A DNA stretch of 64,000 nt from Xanthobacter autotrophicus (GCF_043194295.1 NZ_JBAFVK010000011.1), one strand, 5' to 3'; counted from the stretch's first letter, positions 35,063 to 44,280 are shown. Made by a program: numbers and translations. The notes: generated by a model not told the origin, from the letters alone.

Positions 35063-35878
35063 ATGGTCCCGCGCATTCTCCTGCTGGGCGGCACCAGCGA
35101 GGCCAGCGCCCTCGCCAAATGCCTCGCCGCCCGCATCGCGGACCATGCCGATCTCGACGTGGTCCTGTCGCTGGCAGGGCGCACGGAACATCCCGCGCCC
35201 CAGCCGGTGCCCGTGCGCGTCGGCGGCTTCGGCGGCGCGGCGGGCCTTGAAGACTACCTGAAGGCGGAGCGCGTTGCCGCCGTGGTGGATGCCACCCATC
35301 CCTATGCCGCCCGGATGTCCTTCAATGCCGCGCAGGCCTGCGCGGCGGCGGGCGTGCCCCTCCTCGCCCTGCGGCGCGGGCCGTGGATGCCCGTTGCCGG
35401 CGATCGCTGGCGCGAGGTGGCGGATGTGCCGGCGGCGGTGGCCGCGCTGGGGGATGCGCCGCGGCGGGTGTTCCTCGCCCTCGGCCGCAACGAGGTGCGC
35501 GCCTTCGAGGCGGCACCGCAGCACGCCTATCTGGTGCGCAGCGTCGATCCGGTCCTGCCGCCGCTGGCGGTGCCGCAGGCCCAATATGTGCTGGGGCGCG
35601 GCCCGTTCGGCGAGGGCGACGACCGCGCGCTGCTGGAGGCGCATCGCATGGACACCATCGTGGCCAAGAACAGCGGCGGTGCGGCCACCTACGGCAAGAT
35701 GGCGGCGGCGCGCGCATTGGGCATCGAGGTGCTGCTGATCGCGCGGCCCGCCATCCCCGCCGTCCCGGCGGTGGAAACGCCGGCGGAGGCCGAGGCGTGG
35801 CTGCTCCACCAGCTCGGCGCTCACGGCGCGGTTTCCTCCACCGGAGACACGGGCCTGTCCGCCGAGCGGGGTGCGTAG
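35063..35878 (+). CDS. cobK: precorrin-6A reductase
   Basis: A 271-residue CobK/CbiJ reductase that uses NADPH to reduce precorrin-6A before the CobL step. MVPRILLLGGTSEASALAKCL, VDATHPYAARMSFNAAQAC, LALGRNEVRAF and DTIVAKNSGGAATYGKMAAARALG are family motifs. An upstream ATG at 35024 is possible, but the family start favours 35063. It lies on the strand opposite its partners; its 3' end overlaps the end of cobJ by 58 bp, so each message is antisense to the other there. Confidence 0.94.
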   Translation: MVPRILLLGGTSEASALAKCLAARIADHADLDVVLSLAGRTEHPAPQPVPVRVGGFGGAAGLEDYLKAERVAAVVDATHPYAARMSFNAAQACAAAGVPLLALRRGPWMPVAGDRWREVADVPAAVAALGDAPRRVFLALGRNEVRAFEAAPQHAYLVRSVDPVLPPLAVPQAQYVLGRGPFGEGDDRALLEAHRMDTIVAKNSGGAATYGKMAAARALGIEVLLIARPAIPAVPAVETPAEAEAWLLHQLGAHGAVSSTGDTGLSAERGA

Positions 35879-36621
35879 ACCAGGGGCGGCAGGCCGGGGC
35901 GCTGTACGATGCGGGTATCGGCGGTGCCGATGATCACGCAGGTAGCCATGTCGGCCTGCGCCGGGTTGGCGTCGGCCAGAGTGGTGAGGGTGATACGCTC
36001 GTCCTCGCGCCCCGCCGCGCGGCCGAACACCACCGGCACGCTGCCCGCAAGGCGCTCGCGCAGCAGCGCGAAGGCCCGTCCCAGCTGCCACGGCCGTGCC
36101 CGGCTGATGGGATTGTAGAGGGCGATGACAAAGCCCGCCTCCGCCGCCAGCAGCAGGCGCTTTTCCACCAGCGCCCAGGGCTTCAAATTGTCGGAGAGGG
36201 AGAGGGCGCAGAAATCGTGGCCCAGCGGCGCCCCGCAGCGCGCCGCCACCGCCAGCATGGCGGTGACGCCGGGCACCACCTCGAGATCGAGGGCGCGCCA
36301 GGCGTCCGGCCCATGCTCGATGGCCTCGCACACGGCGGCGGCCATGGCGAACACGCCGGGATCGCCCCCCGAGACCATGGCGACCCGCGCACCCGCAACC
36401 GCCGCGTCCAGCGCCGCCGAGGCGCGGGCGATCTCCTCGCGATTGTCGGAGGGCCGGCGCTCCTGCCCCGGCCGTTCTGGCAGGCGGGCGAGATAGGGGG
36501 CATAGCCGAAGACGAGGTCCGCCGCTTCCACCGCCGCCGCGGCCTGCGGCGTCATCTGCCGCGCCGCACCGGGGCCGAGGCCCACCACGGTGATGCGCCC
36601 GCGCCTGTCGCCGCCAGTCAT
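35821..36621 (-). CDS. cobJ: precorrin-3B C17-methyltransferase
   Basis: A 266-residue tetrapyrrole methylase that methylates C17 and contracts the ring (precorrin-3B to precorrin-4). ITVVGLGPGAARQMTPQAAAAVEAADLVFGYAPYL, RVAMVSGGDPGVFAMAAAV, LDLEVVPGVTAMLAVAARCGAPLGHDFCALSLSD and LYNPISRARPWQL are typical. ATG 36621 overlaps the cobI stop (ATGA). It is the last gene of the riboswitch-controlled operon; its end is overlapped by cobK from the other strand. Confidence 0.95.
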   Translation of the reverse strand: MTGGDRRGRITVVGLGPGAARQMTPQAAAAVEAADLVFGYAPYLARLPERPGQERRPSDNREEIARASAALDAAVAGARVAMVSGGDPGVFAMAAAVCEAIEHGPDAWRALDLEVVPGVTAMLAVAARCGAPLGHDFCALSLSDNLKPWALVEKRLLLAAEAGFVIALYNPISRARPWQLGRAFALLRERLAGSVPVVFGRAAGREDERITLTTLADANPAQADMATCVIIGTADTRIVQRPGLPPLVYAPRSADRPVSPVEETAP

Positions 36622-37343
36622 GCCGCGCGCTCCCAGCCGGGCACCAGCACGATGGAGAAATAGGGCGCGCGCTCGTCCGCCCGCTCGGAGAGGGGCACCA
36701 GCGCGCAATCGGCCATGGTGCCGCGCTCCACATAGAGCGCGCGATCGAGCCGGCCGGCGGCGGCCAGCGCCCGGCGGATCTTGGGCAGGTTGCGGCCCAC
36801 CTTCATGATCACCGCCGCATCGGCCGTGGCGAGGCGGCGGGAAAGCTCGTCTTCATCCAGCGTGCCGGGCAGCACCATGAGCACGTCGTCGCCCTGGGCG
36901 ATGGGCGCGCCGGCCTGCGACCAGCAGCCGGACATGCCGGTGACGCCGGGAATGACCTTGGTGGGGAAGCGCTGGGCGAGGCGCACATGCAGGTGCATGT
37001 AGGAGCCGTAGAACAGCGGGTCGCCCTCGCTCAGCACCGCCACCGTGCGGCCGGCGAGGATGTGCTCCGCCACCGTTGCCGCCGAGGCGTCGTAGAAGGC
37101 GCCGATGGCGGTGCGATAGGCGGCATCATGCCGGTGGATCTCGGTGGTGACGGGATAGAGCAGGGGCAGTTCCACCGTGTCCGGACGGAAGTGCGCCTGG
37201 GCGATGGTCCGCGCGTGGCTGACGTTGCCGGCCTTGGCGAAATAGCCCACCACGTCGGCGCCGGCGATGGCCTTCACCGCCTTAAGGGTCATGAGATCGG
37301 GGTCGCCGGGGCCGACGCCCACGCCGATGAGCTGGCCTTTCAT
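36618..37343 (-). CDS. cobI: precorrin-2 C20-methyltransferase
   Basis: A 241-residue SAM-dependent methylase that adds the C20 methyl to precorrin-2, giving precorrin-3A. MKGQLIGVGVGPGDPDLMTLKAVKAI is the SAM site; VAVLSEGDPLFYGSYMHLHVRLAQRFPTKVIPGVTGMSGC follows. Start ATG 37343 overlaps the cobH stop (ATGA). A longer open frame exists upstream inside cobH, but the family N-terminus sets the start. Confidence 0.95.
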   Translation of the reverse strand: MKGQLIGVGVGPGDPDLMTLKAVKAIAGADVVGYFAKAGNVSHARTIAQAHFRPDTVELPLLYPVTTEIHRHDAAYRTAIGAFYDASAATVAEHILAGRTVAVLSEGDPLFYGSYMHLHVRLAQRFPTKVIPGVTGMSGCWSQAGAPIAQGDDVLMVLPGTLDEDELSRRLATADAAVIMKVGRNLPKIRRALAAAGRLDRALYVERGTMADCALVPLSERADERAPYFSIVLVPGWERAA

Positions 37344-37975
37344 AGCCCGGCCCTCGCCAGCGCGTTGACGGCGGCGGAGGTGATGGCGCTGCCGCCGAGC
37401 CGCCCGCGCACGATGGCAAACGGCACGCCGCGCGGGTCGGCTGCCAGCGCATCCTTGGATTCCGCCGCGCCCACGAAGCCCACCGGCATGCCGAGGATGG
37501 CGGCGGGCCGGGGCGCGCCCTTGTCCAGCATTTCCAGCAGGTGGAACAGGGCGGTGGGCGCATTGCCGATGGCGACCACTGCGCCGGCAAGCTGCGCGCG
37601 CCACAATTCCAGCGCCGCGGCCGAGCGGGTGGTGCCGAGCTTCTCGGCCAATGCCGGCACCGCGGGATCGCGCAGGGTGCAGACCACCTCGTTGTTGGCG
37701 GGCAGGCGGGCGCGGGTGATGCCGTGGGCCACCATCTGCGCATCGCACAGGATCGGTGCGCCGGCTTGCAGCGCCGCGCGGGCGGCGGCCACCACGCCGG
37801 GGCCAAAGACAAAATCGCGCGCCGCCTCCACCAGCCCGCAGGCGTGGATCATGCGCACCGCCACGTCTTCCTCCTCGGGGGAGAAGCGCGACAGGTCCGC
37901 CTCCGCTCGGATGATGGCGAAGGAGCGCTCGTAGATGGCGGTGCCGTCGCGCACGTAATCGAAGGGAAGGGTCAT
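37340..37975 (-). CDS. cobH: precorrin-8X methylmutase
   Basis: A 211-residue CobH/CbiC that moves the C11 methyl to C12, giving hydrogenobyrinate. The catalytic His is in the motif VAVRMIHACGLVEAARDFVFGPG; GAPILCDAQMVAHGITRARLPANNEVVC and AILGMPVGFVGAAESKDAL are family signatures. It begins 13 bp after cobG and overlaps cobI by 4 bases. Confidence 0.96.
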   Translation of the reverse strand: MTLPFDYVRDGTAIYERSFAIIRAEADLSRFSPEEEDVAVRMIHACGLVEAARDFVFGPGVVAAARAALQAGAPILCDAQMVAHGITRARLPANNEVVCTLRDPAVPALAEKLGTTRSAAALELWRAQLAGAVVAIGNAPTALFHLLEMLDKGAPRPAAILGMPVGFVGAAESKDALAADPRGVPFAIVRGRLGGSAITSAAVNALARAGL

Positions 37976-37988
37976 GCTGCGCGGCTCG

Positions 37989-39305
37989 TCACGTCTTCAC
38001 CATCGGTCTGTCGTTTCCTTCGCGCACCCACAGGCCCGCCAATAATCCCACCTCTTGCATCCGGGCCAGAAGCCCGCGTCCCGTCTCGCCGGGCGCGCGG
38101 GACGTGACGGCCAGCGTCGCGAGGGTTGCCGCCAGCGCCTCCACCGCGATCACCGGACCGCGTGCTCCGGACGGTGCGCCCTCATGCACCAGCGCGATCC
38201 CCTCGTCCATGCCCACGAAGGTGAGGGTCGCCGGCGCGGGATGGGCGCAGCCCTTGGCGCAGCCGGACAGATGTACCGTCACCGTGCCGTCCAGCAGCGG
38301 CGCGAGGGCGTCCGCCACCCCGGCCGCGAGGTCCCGCGCCGGGAAATGGGCGCAGACGCAGGCCGGCGCGCCGGGGCAGGCGGCGATGAAGGCGCGCGGA
38401 TCGTCGGGCGCGGTGAGGCAGCCGAGCCGCCGGGCTTCCGCAGCGAAGGCATGGGCGCCGTCCGCGTCGAGGCCGGTGGCGAGGAGCACCCGCTCGGTGG
38501 CCGGCCGCAGGTCGCGGGCGCCGGCCTCGTCGGCCGCATCCGCGAGAGATGCGAACAGGTCGGCCACGCCGGCACCGAAGGGCAAGCCGATGCCGCAGGC
38601 GAAGCGGCCTTCGACGAGCGGGAAGGTGCCCAGTGGGGTGGAGGGGATGCCGCCATCACCGGAGTTGGCGAGTGGCGTGGATGTGCAGCCCGGCAGGTCG
38701 GTGGCGCGGGCGCGGTGGCCGAGGGCGGCGATCCGCGACAGGGCGTCGAGGGCGCGGGTGGCCGCCTCCTGCTCGGCCAGCAATTCCTGCATACCGCCGC
38801 CGATGGTGGCGGACCACCTCGCATCCGCCCCGGAGCGCACGGCGATGAGCCGCACATCCGCCTTATGGCCGGAAAGGCCGATGGCGCCGCCGCCGTCCAC
38901 GACCACGGACACCTTCGGCCCCAGTTTCCCCGCAAGTCCCGCCGTTCCCTCCCGGATGAGGCGGGCGAGGGGACGGGCGTCGGCAATTTCCCGGGGATCG
39001 AGCCCCGACAGCGGGGAGATATCGATGGCGAGGCCGAGGCGCGGCGTGATGCCGAGCGCGAGAACCGCATCCTGAAGCGGCGCCACCGTTTCCGCCGTCA
39101 GCCCGCGCACCTGCAGGCTGCCGCGGGCGGTGATCTCCATCATGCCGTTGCCCAAGGCCGTCGCCGCGCGGGCCAGGCCGCGCAACTGGCCGGGGGAGAT
39201 GGCGCCTTCCGCCGGCACGAGCCGCAGGATCAGGCCGTCGCCGGTTTCCATGGGCGCGAGGAAGGCCGGGCAGGCGCCCCGGCGCACGGGCGGACGCGGG
39301 CTCAT
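37989..39305 (-). CDS. cobG: precorrin-3B synthase (oxygen-dependent)
   Basis: A 438-residue sulfite/nitrite-reductase-fold protein. CobG oxidises precorrin-3A with O2 to the C1-hydroxylated gamma-lactone precorrin-3B, the step that defines the aerobic B12 route. The [4Fe-4S] ligands are visible: Cys-x5-Cys in ACPGAPACVCAH and Cys-x3-Cys in SGCAKGCAHP. ITARGSLQVRGL is the typical N-terminal half motif. ATG 39305 overlaps the cobN stop (ATGA). Its presence means the cell must make B12 with oxygen available. Confidence 0.93.
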   Translation of the reverse strand: MSPRPPVRRGACPAFLAPMETGDGLILRLVPAEGAISPGQLRGLARAATALGNGMMEITARGSLQVRGLTAETVAPLQDAVLALGITPRLGLAIDISPLSGLDPREIADARPLARLIREGTAGLAGKLGPKVSVVVDGGGAIGLSGHKADVRLIAVRSGADARWSATIGGGMQELLAEQEAATRALDALSRIAALGHRARATDLPGCTSTPLANSGDGGIPSTPLGTFPLVEGRFACGIGLPFGAGVADLFASLADAADEAGARDLRPATERVLLATGLDADGAHAFAAEARRLGCLTAPDDPRAFIAACPGAPACVCAHFPARDLAAGVADALAPLLDGTVTVHLSGCAKGCAHPAPATLTFVGMDEGIALVHEGAPSGARGPVIAVEALAATLATLAVTSRAPGETGRGLLARMQEVGLLAGLWVREGNDRPMVKT

Positions 39306-42300
39306 TCCGCCGCCTCCTTCGGTGCTTTTTCGTGGGGCGCGGCGGCCTCGGCGAGGAGGGCGTCGAGATCGGCGTCGAGGGCGTTGCGGCGGCTGTGCCA
39401 CAGGCCGCGGCGGCGCGCATCGGCGAAGCGGCGGGCCATGGTGCGGGCGGCGGCGGGGTTCTGGTCGAGCAGGAAGGCGCGCACGGACGGCTCCGCCAGA
39501 TAGGCGGCGTGGAGCCGGTCCAGCAGGGCGCTCGCCACCTCCTGCGTGGTCTCGGCGAAGGCGACGAGGCGGTCTACCGTCTCCGCCAGTTCCGCCGCGC
39601 CGCGCGGGCCGTGGCGCATCTGGCCGGCGATGAAGGTCGGCGAGACGCGCCCGTGCACCAGCCGCGCCAGTGCTTCGGACAAGGGGCGGGCGCGGGGGCG
39701 GTCGGGGTCGGTGGTGTCGAGCACCACCAGGTGCGCCTTGCGCCCCAGCGCCGCGCCGGCCGCCGCGAAGCCCCCCATGAAGGCGGCATCCTCGCTGCCG
39801 TCCAGGAGGTCGCGGGCGGCATCATCCGCGCCGTGGATGAGCGCGTCGGCCTGCGCGATGCGTCCGGCGAAGGCGCCGGGGGCGGGGCGCGCAACGCCGT
39901 CCGCCCCGCCATAGGCATGGGAGGCGGCGGCGAGATAGGCATGGCCCAGCTCGGCGCGATCCGCGAAGACGCCGCGCTGGAGCTGCGCCTCGATGCCCGC
40001 GCCATAGGCGCCCGGCGCCGAGCCGAACAGGCGGGACAGGTCCTCGCCCCGGCGGCGGGCGGAGGCGAGCGGGTTCTCGGCATCGTCCTCGTCCCGCGCG
40101 GCCACGGCACGCACGGCGGCATCCAAGAGCGCGATCTGGGCCGGGAAGATGTCGCGGAACAGGCCGGAGATGCGGAAGGTCACGTCGATGCGCGGGCGCC
40201 CCAGCACGGCCGGGGGCAGCACCTCGATGCCGGTGACGCGGCCGCTCGCCGCCTCCCACATGGGGCGGCAACCGAGGAAGGCGAGGCCCTGGGCGATCTC
40301 CTCGCCCCCGGTGCGCAGGGAGGCGCTGCCCCACAGGTCCAGCACCAGCGCGCGGGGCCAGTCGCCGTGTTCCTGCAGCAGCAGGCGCAGGGCCTCGTCG
40401 GCCGCCTTGCGGGCGAGGTCGCAGGCGGTGGGGGTGGGCAGGGTGCGCGGATCGGCGGTGTAGAGGTTGCGCCCGGTGGGCAAAACGTCCCGCCGCCCCC
40501 GCGCCGGCGCCCCGGCGGGACCGGCCGGCACGAAGCTTCCGTCGAGGGCGTCGAGCAGCGCGCGGGTCTCGGCGCCGGCGCTGGCGTTGCGGGCCGGGTC
40601 AGCTTCGTCCTGCGGCACATGGCCGAAGATGTGGAGGCCGTCTTTCACCGCGAGGTCCTTCAGGTCGCACAGCCAGGCATCGATACGGCGCAGGGCCTCG
40701 TCGGGATCGGTGGCGGTGGTGACGCCAGCGGTGGCGGCGAGGCCGGTGTCGCCGGCGGTCTCCACGATGAGCTGGGCGAGGCGCTCGCGGCGGCGGCGGT
40801 CGAGGCCGTCGGCCTGCGCATATTCGTCCACTAGCCGTTCCAGCTTCTGCTCGGCCTCGGACAGGCCGGCGGCGGCCAGCGGCGGCGGCAGGTGGCCGAT
40901 GGTGACGGCGGCGAGCCGACGCTTGGCCTGTGCCGCCTCGCCGGGATTGGAGACGATGAAGGGATAGACCACCGGCAGCGCCCCCATGACCAGTTGCGGG
41001 AAGCAGGCCGGCGTCAGCGCCACCGCCTTGCCCGGCAGCCATTCCAGCGTGCCATGGGCACCGAGATGGATGACGGCGTGGGCGTCCAGCCCTTCGCGCA
41101 GCCACAGGCCGAAGGCGATGAGGGCATGGCGCGGCGGCAGGGCCGCGTCGTGATAGTCCGCCCGCCGGTCCAGCGCCGCGCCGCGATCGGGCGCGAAGGC
41201 GAGGGTGAGGGCGCCGAAGCGGGCAAGGCGGAAGTGGAAGGTGCCGTCCCTCAGGTCCGCGTCGGCTTCGGGGGCGCCCCATGCGGCGAGCACGGCCTCG
41301 CGCGCGGCCAGCGGTAGGCGGTCGAAGGCGGCGCGATAGGCATCGAGGGATAGGGCCGGCGCGGGGGCGATGGCGGCGAGCAGCGCCTTGGCGTCGGCCG
41401 GCGCGGAGCCGGTGGCGTAGCCGGCGTCGCCCAGCGTTGAAATCATCCGCCGCGCGCTCTCCGGCACGTCGAGGCCCACCGCATAGCCGGAGCGGCCCTC
41501 GGCGCCGGGATAATCGGGCAGGATCAGTGCCAGCCGCCGCTCCGCGCGGGGCGTGATGGCGAGGCGCACGAGGCCGGCGACGCGGTCCGCCACATGGGCC
41601 ACCTGGTCCGGCTCCGGCCGGTTGATGGCGGGGGCGAAGGCAAGGTCCGCATCGGCCGGGGCAAAATCCTTGAACGAGAGCGCGCCCGCCAGCACCCGCC
41701 CATCCAGCTCCGGCAGCACCACATGCATGGCGAGGTCGGCGGCCGACAGCCCGCGCGGACTGCCCGCCCAGGCGGCGCGGGCGGTGGTGGCGGGGGCGGC
41801 CTGGAGCACCGGCGGCCCTCCTGCCGGGAACAGCTCCGCCGCATCCCCCGCCGCAAACGCGGTGGTGGTGACGATCACCGCCGGCTTGAGCGCGGCCAGC
41901 GCATCGCGCACGGCGGCGCGCGCTTCGGGTGCCTTCAGGCTGGGCACGAACAGGGGCACGGCGGCGATGCCGCGCGCCTCAAGGGCGGCGGCCAGCGCAT
42001 CGATGGCGGCGGTGTCCGCCGCGAGCCACTGGGAGCGGTAGAACAGGATCAGGGCGCTGGGCCGCCCATCCGCCTGCGCGGCGGCACCGGCTTCCTGCTG
42101 TTCCGTCAGCCCCGCGCCGGGGCGATAGAAGGCCGTGGCGGGAACGGGGCGCGGCGGAGCGATCGCGGCGGGCGCGGCAAAGCCGGCCGTCCGGGCCATG
42201 CGGGCGAGCAGGGCGCCCATGTTGTCCGGCCCGCCGGCACGAAAATAGGCGAGCCATTGGGCCAGCTGCTCCGCCGGCACGGTGGAGAGGGCCGCGAGGC

Positions 42301-42667
42301 GCGGGTCGTCCTGGTCCTCCCCCGGCAGCAGCGCGAGGGCGATGCCACGGGCTCGGGCGAGGGCGGAAAGCTGTTCGGCGCCGTAGCGCCACCAGTCGAG
42401 GCCGCCCAACTGGCGCACCAGCACCACCTTGGCGTGGCGCGCCACCTTCTCCACCCACAAATCCACCGACATGGGGTGGGTGAGGTCCTTCAGCCGGGCG
42501 AGGCGCAGGCTGGGCAGGCTGTCCCGCCGCGCCCGCCAGGCGGCGGACAAGGCCAGCAGGTCGCTGTCGGTGAAGGACAGCGCCACCATGTCGCCGGGCG
42601 GCTGGGCGAGATCGACCGGCTCGGCCAGATCCTCCAGCGTCGTCGATGTGGTAGCGAGGATGTGCAT
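39302..42667 (-). CDS. cobN: cobaltochelatase subunit CobN
   Basis: A 1121-residue large subunit of the aerobic, ATP-dependent cobaltochelatase (CobNST), which inserts Co2+ into hydrogenobyrinate a,c-diamide. It is related to magnesium chelatase BchH. Recognisable parts are IHLGAHGTLEWLPGKAVALTPACFPQLVMGALPVVYPFIVSNPGEAAQAKRR-like stretches in the middle (IHLGAHGTLEWLPG at about 524) and DVTFRISGLFRDIFPAQIALLD at about 830. It is somewhat shorter than the roughly 1270-residue Pseudomonas denitrificans enzyme. CobS and CobT are not in the window. It starts 15 bp after cobW. Confidence 0.95.
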   Translation of the reverse strand: MHILATTSTTLEDLAEPVDLAQPPGDMVALSFTDSDLLALSAAWRARRDSLPSLRLARLKDLTHPMSVDLWVEKVARHAKVVLVRQLGGLDWWRYGAEQLSALARARGIALALLPGEDQDDPRLAALSTVPAEQLAQWLAYFRAGGPDNMGALLARMARTAGFAAPAAIAPPRPVPATAFYRPGAGLTEQQEAGAAAQADGRPSALILFYRSQWLAADTAAIDALAAALEARGIAAVPLFVPSLKAPEARAAVRDALAALKPAVIVTTTAFAAGDAAELFPAGGPPVLQAAPATTARAAWAGSPRGLSAADLAMHVVLPELDGRVLAGALSFKDFAPADADLAFAPAINRPEPDQVAHVADRVAGLVRLAITPRAERRLALILPDYPGAEGRSGYAVGLDVPESARRMISTLGDAGYATGSAPADAKALLAAIAPAPALSLDAYRAAFDRLPLAAREAVLAAWGAPEADADLRDGTFHFRLARFGALTLAFAPDRGAALDRRADYHDAALPPRHALIAFGLWLREGLDAHAVIHLGAHGTLEWLPGKAVALTPACFPQLVMGALPVVYPFIVSNPGEAAQAKRRLAAVTIGHLPPPLAAAGLSEAEQKLERLVDEYAQADGLDRRRRERLAQLIVETAGDTGLAATAGVTTATDPDEALRRIDAWLCDLKDLAVKDGLHIFGHVPQDEADPARNASAGAETRALLDALDGSFVPAGPAGAPARGRRDVLPTGRNLYTADPRTLPTPTACDLARKAADEALRLLLQEHGDWPRALVLDLWGSASLRTGGEEIAQGLAFLGCRPMWEAASGRVTGIEVLPPAVLGRPRIDVTFRISGLFRDIFPAQIALLDAAVRAVAARDEDDAENPLASARRRGEDLSRLFGSAPGAYGAGIEAQLQRGVFADRAELGHAYLAAASHAYGGADGVARPAPGAFAGRIAQADALIHGADDAARDLLDGSEDAAFMGGFAAAGAALGRKAHLVVLDTTDPDRPRARPLSEALARLVHGRVSPTFIAGQMRHGPRGAAELAETVDRLVAFAETTQEVASALLDRLHAAYLAEPSVRAFLLDQNPAAARTMARRFADARRRGLWHSRRNALDADLDALLAEAAAPHEKAPKEAAE

Positions 42668-42682
42668 GGGGTCTGGTTCGCC

Positions 42683-43717
42683 TCAGCCGAGGATGGCCCG
42701 TTCCACCGCCGCGCGGTCGAAGCCCTTCAGGCCGATTACCACCAGCGCCCCGCGCCGCGCCTCCTCGGCGCCCCACGGCCGGTCGAAATGGTGCGACACG
42801 CGCGGGCCGACACCCTGCACCAGCAGCCGCATGGGCTTGCCGGTCACCGCCGCGAAGCCCTTGACGCGCAGCACGTCCGGCGTCTCGGCCGCAGCGACCA
42901 CGCGGGCGGCGAGGGCGACGGGATCGGCGATCTCGGGCAGCTGGAGCACGATGCTCTCGAATTCGTCGTGGTCGTGGTCTTCCTCGTCGTCGTGATGGGT
43001 GCGGCGGGCGTCGATCTCATCTTCCACGCCGATGCCGAGGCCCAGCAGCACGGCGATATCCACCTTGCCGGCGGTGGCGCGCACCAGCTTCACCGCGCGC
43101 GGCAGGCTCTGCGCCACCACCCGCTCGGCGATGGCGAAGCCGGCCTCGTCGAGCAGGTCGCTCTTGGAGAGGATGACGAGGTCGGCGCAGGCGATCTGGT
43201 CCTCGAACACCTCTTCCACTGGGTCGTCATGGTCGAGGCTTGTGTCTTCCGCGCGCTGGGCGGCCAGCGCCGAGAGGTCTGCCGCCACCCGCCCTTCGGC
43301 CAGCGCCGGGCCGTCCACCACCGCCACCACGCCATCCACCGTTACCCGGCTCTTGATGGCCGGCCACTGGAAGGCCTGCACCAGCGGCTTGGGCAAAGCG
43401 AGGCCGGAGGTCTCGATGAGAATGTGGTCCACGCGCGGGGTGCGCGACAGGATCTGGTCCAGCGCCGGCACGAAATCGTCGGCGACCGTGCAGCACAGGC
43501 AGCCGTTGGCCAGCTCCACGATGGTGTCCTCGCTGCAGCTTTCGATACCGCAGCCCTTCAGGATCTCGCCGTCGATGCCCACGTCGCCGAATTCGTTGAC
43601 GATCACCGCGAGGCGCTTGCCGCCGGCATTCTCCAGCATGTGGCGGATGAGCGTGGTCTTCCCCGCGCCGAGGAAGCCGGTGACGATGGTGCAGGGCACG
43701 CGGGCGAGCGAGATCAT
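42683..43717 (-). CDS. cobW: cobalamin biosynthesis GTPase CobW
   Basis: A 344-residue G3E-family metallochaperone GTPase, thought to deliver Co2+ to the chelatase. The P-loop is GFLGAGKT at 14-21. The metal-binding CxCC motif is Cys73-x-Cys75-Cys76 (NGCLCCTV), the Walker B region is ILIETSGLALP, and the base-recognition motif is SKSD. A His/Asp/Glu-rich loop at about 235-250 (THHDDEEDHDHDE) is a likely extra metal site, and the C-terminal CobW_C domain follows. Its ATG shares one base with the DUF1636 stop (TGATG). Placement directly before cobN supports cobalt delivery. Confidence 0.95.
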   Translation of the reverse strand: MISLARVPCTIVTGFLGAGKTTLIRHMLENAGGKRLAVIVNEFGDVGIDGEILKGCGIESCSEDTIVELANGCLCCTVADDFVPALDQILSRTPRVDHILIETSGLALPKPLVQAFQWPAIKSRVTVDGVVAVVDGPALAEGRVAADLSALAAQRAEDTSLDHDDPVEEVFEDQIACADLVILSKSDLLDEAGFAIAERVVAQSLPRAVKLVRATAGKVDIAVLLGLGIGVEDEIDARRTHHDDEEDHDHDEFESIVLQLPEIADPVALAARVVAAAETPDVLRVKGFAAVTGKPMRLLVQGVGPRVSHHFDRPWGAEEARRGALVVIGLKGFDRAAVERAILG

Positions 43718-44163
43718 CAGGGCTCCTTGGGAAGGGACAAAGGCGGGATGCGGGCGACCATGCCACGCTTCAGGCTGTCGGGCCGTCCGCGCCAGGGCAT
43801 GAGGCCGTCGCCGGAGGACGCCAGCAGCGCCGCACCGGCGATGAGGTCGGGAGCGGCATCGGCGGAAAGGTCGCCGAACACATAGGTCCAGCCGTCGCGG
43901 CGGACCATGGCGGCGGACAGGGCGCGCTTGCAGTTGGCGAGGCAGCGCACGCCCTGCACCGCGACGCCATCTGGCAACTGGGCTGCCGCGGTGGCTTCGG
44001 CGAGGGCGACACCATCGACAGGGAAGGCGCCTTCGCCGGAGCTGCGGCAGGTGGTGCAGACGAAGACGGTCACGGCCGGACGATCGCCGGGCATAGCGGT
44101 CGGCGCGTCGTACGCGCGGGGCGTCGTCCCGGCGGGGGTCTCCGCCGTGGCAACGCCGGTCAT
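43717..44163 (-). CDS. DUF1636 metal-binding / ferredoxin-like protein
   Basis: A 148-residue protein of the DUF1636 family, first gene after the B12 riboswitch. It holds Cys36-x2-Cys39 (VFVCTTCRSSGEG) and Cys74-x3-Cys78 (GVRCLANCKRAL), a layout like thioredoxin-fold [2Fe-2S] ferredoxins and the usual feature of DUF1636. The rest (WTYVFGDLSADAAPDLIAGAALLASS) fits a small alpha/beta fold. A role as electron donor or metal carrier for CobG, CobW or CobN is an inference from context. The start is uncertain: ATG 44163 or ATG 44094, neither with a strong ribosome binding site. Confidence 0.85.
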   Translation of the reverse strand: MTGVATAETPAGTTPRAYDAPTAMPGDRPAVTVFVCTTCRSSGEGAFPVDGVALAEATAAAQLPDGVAVQGVRCLANCKRALSAAMVRRDGWTYVFGDLSADAAPDLIAGAALLASSGDGLMPWRGRPDSLKRGMVARIPPLSLPKEP

Positions 44164-44280
44164 GTCGGCAGGTTCGCCGCGCTCCACGAGACATATCCAC
44201 GGGTGCGCGGGCCGCCCGCGCAAGGCGGGCTTGAAGGGACGCAAACCGGAGCACCCCGCCCGGCGCGGACCTTGTCGAAG

